Of a stretch of 52,569 nucleotides of DNA, positions 51,265 to 52,569 are shown piece by piece. The notes below the pieces were generated by a model, which was not told the origin of the DNA, ran no database searches, and saw only the letters and a program-made list of their open reading frames with translations. Both the position numbers and the translations under genes were made by a program. Location of the stretch: the NCBI GenBank assembly GCA_035651455.1, contig DASRFR010000043.1, forward strand, positions 1 to 52,569, in the 5' to 3' direction. How positions within the stretch are numbered: position 1 is the stretch's first letter; each line of letters starts with the position of its first letter. The stretch comes from DASRFR01 sp035651455 (GTDB lineage Bacteria > Acidobacteriota > Terriglobia > Terriglobales > Acidobacteriaceae).

Positions 51265-51978
51265 ATGACGTCAACCGCAGTGATCACCGCCCGGGAGACT
51301 CGGCAGCAACCTCTCGCCCCCTGGTGGCACACATTGGTGGTGCTTACGCCGATCATGATCGGCTCTGTCGCCAGCTTATATGAACACGGCCTCCCGAACG
51401 CAAACCTGCCGGGTTTAAGTCAGCGGCTCTCGAGTTACTTTACTGTTCTGGTGGTGGAGTGGCTGGGGGTCCTTTTGATATGGCTCGCCCTCCGACGCCG
51501 TGGCCTCGCTATCCGCGATCTGGTTTCAGGGAGGTGGGATACAGGCCGCGCTTTCTTCAGAGACTTGGGCGTGGCTCTAGGATTTCTGGCTATCGTGATT
51601 CCGACGGTAGGAGCACTAGCTTATCTGCTTGGGGCAGATGCTAACAGAGCTTTAAACAATATTCCGCCGAAGACTCTTTTTGAGCTTCTGGTCTTCCTGG
51701 GAATGAGCGCCTCTGCGGGGTTTGCGGAAGAGCTCGTTTTCCGTGGATACCTCACCCAACAACTCAACGCCTGGACCGGCAGGTATTCAAGTGCCATCAT
51801 CCTGCAAGGGATAATCTTTGGCCTCGCCCACGGATTCTATGGAAAAGCCATGCTGGCAGTCACCGTGCAGGGATGGCTCTTAGGCTTTCTTGTCTACTGG
51901 CGCAAGAGCCTACGATCAGGAATGCTGGCCCACGGCCTACAAGACAGCATTGGCGGCATCGTGGCCTTCTTCTCATAA
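51265..51978 (+). CDS. CPBP-family (CAAX protease-like) intramembrane metalloprotease
   Basis: 237 residues with about six transmembrane segments. The CPBP motifs are complete: AEELVFRGYL (the Glu-Glu and Arg of motif 1), the His of GLAHGFYG (motif 2), and AHGLQD (motif 3). Family members cleave within membrane proteins or act in bacteriocin self-immunity and prenyl-protein processing; the substrate here is unknown. GGAG lies 6 bases before the ATG. No bacteriocin or peptide gene is visible next to it, so immunity is not supported by context. Confidence 0.9.
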   Translation: MTSTAVITARETRQQPLAPWWHTLVVLTPIMIGSVASLYEHGLPNANLPGLSQRLSSYFTVLVVEWLGVLLIWLALRRRGLAIRDLVSGRWDTGRAFFRDLGVALGFLAIVIPTVGALAYLLGADANRALNNIPPKTLFELLVFLGMSASAGFAEELVFRGYLTQQLNAWTGRYSSAIILQGIIFGLAHGFYGKAMLAVTVQGWLLGFLVYWRKSLRSGMLAHGLQDSIGGIVAFFS

Positions 51979-52114
51979 GATTGAAGGCGAGTTTATTCTT
52001 CGGAATGAAACTGGCAATGTGCTCGCGAAAGCGACCTTAGGGCTGGGGACGATTCCTTGGCTCGAGAACCAGGCATATGTGGCCTTCTGTCGGTCGGATG
52101 AGACCCCTCAGGGC

Positions 52115-52480
52115 CTACTGGAGCAAAATGTCGTAGGCATCGTAATTTCCTGTCAGCAGATCTAAGAGCCCATCCTGGTTGAAGTCGCCCGCAGCAACAG
52201 CAAAGGTAAGGTTACTTGCGGGGAAATTCACGGCGTTCTGAAGAGTTCCGAATTCTTCCCCCCGGGTGGAGTCTACCTGCTCCTGGGACATGGAGACGGG
52301 ATGAAATGTGAACTGAACTGCCCATACGTGCGGAAGAAAGCGGGCCAAGAGAGCTTGGACGCCGCGGTTACTCGAACCCGGTTTGGCGCTATGCGAGGCG
52401 ACAAGATCGCCGTGTGAGAGTATGGATGGCGTGCCGCTAAGTGATTCTGCTCGGAAGACAGATTCGGGGGCGAGAAGCAT
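52115..52480 (-). pseudogene. FG-GAP/VCBS-repeat protein fragment
   Basis: The C-terminal part of this frame reads GTLQNAVNFPASNLTFAVAA, then GDFNQDGLLDLLTGNYDAYD, a single FG-GAP/VCBS repeat that ends abruptly at a TAG. The N-terminal part has no signal peptide and no recognisable repeat, and a stop lies upstream. Intact members hold many repeats, so this looks like a decayed or truncated copy. It is of the same class as the partial gene at the other end of the window. Confidence 0.55.
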
Positions 52481-52569
52481 GTCGCGGTGCAGGTCGGCAA
52501 GGGCAGAATTAACGTTTTGACCGGCGCATGCCTATACTATAGCGGGAGGCTAGGGGCCGAAAACAGCCC

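Noticed and set aside
1..52569. CRISPR array, prophage, complete insertion sequence or biosynthetic gene cluster
   Set aside because: No regularly spaced repeats, no transposase, integrase or phage structural proteins, and no PKS/NRPS or RiPP enzymes were found.

Overview
The window reads as chromosome from an Acidobacteriota bacterium of the Koribacter/Terriglobia type. This is inferred from the protein families together: secreted BNR and FG-GAP propeller proteins, a Ser/Thr kinase fused to a propeller, a glycine-zipper lipoprotein, a CDGSH protein beside a spermidine-dehydrogenase-like flavoprotein, DUF4142 and DUF5996 proteins, and several very small lineage-type proteins. No rRNA gene, CRISPR array, integrase or complete insertion sequence was seen. 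One tRNA (Arg, anticodon TCT) is present.

1-26 kb is ordinary, well-packed chromosome. It holds secreted propeller proteins, an acyl-CoA dehydrogenase, a methyltransferase, a TPR protein, and two separate sigma-54 two-component loci. Locus 1 (7.8-12.0 kb, minus) is an NtrC-type regulator, a membrane histidine kinase and a translationally coupled membrane protein. Locus 2 (18.0-21.7 kb, plus) is a hybrid kinase, a second NtrC-type regulator and a receiver-like/pseudo-DHp protein. Two near-consensus sigma-54 promoters (17006 and 21151) lie before a glycine-zipper lipoprotein gene and before the last gene of locus 2. Each has dyads at enhancer-like distance.

26-36 kb is accessory and partly decayed. 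It starts at a comM gene cut down to its C-terminal part and holds a Ser/Thr kinase, a receiver-like protein lacking the phosphoacceptor Asp, a zinc ribbon, a stand-alone DHp-like helical protein, a cysteine-rich microprotein, an NHL-repeat pseudogene and long gene-poor stretches with dispersed repeats.

36.1-46.5 kb (minus) is the most striking part: nine tightly packed genes that look like a trans-envelope electron-transfer chain. In order of transcription they are a haem-binding outer-membrane barrel, a cupredoxin, a GltD-like FAD/NAD(P)/Fe-S protein, a Rieske protein, a split cytochrome b (b6-like plus subunit IV-like), an eight-CXXCH cytochrome c, a monohaem lipoprotein cytochrome and an unknown exported protein. 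A perfect TGTGA-N6-TCACA site lies upstream.

46.5-52.6 kb is again accessory. It holds a second set of the receiver-like gene, the zinc ribbon and two repeat elements, in mirror-image order to the set at 31.1-32.8 kb, so that related segments bracket the respiratory operon. It also holds a broken HTH gene, small helical proteins with CRP/FNR-type sites nearby, an NTF2-like exported protein, a basic repeat protein, a CPBP protease and an FG-GAP fragment.
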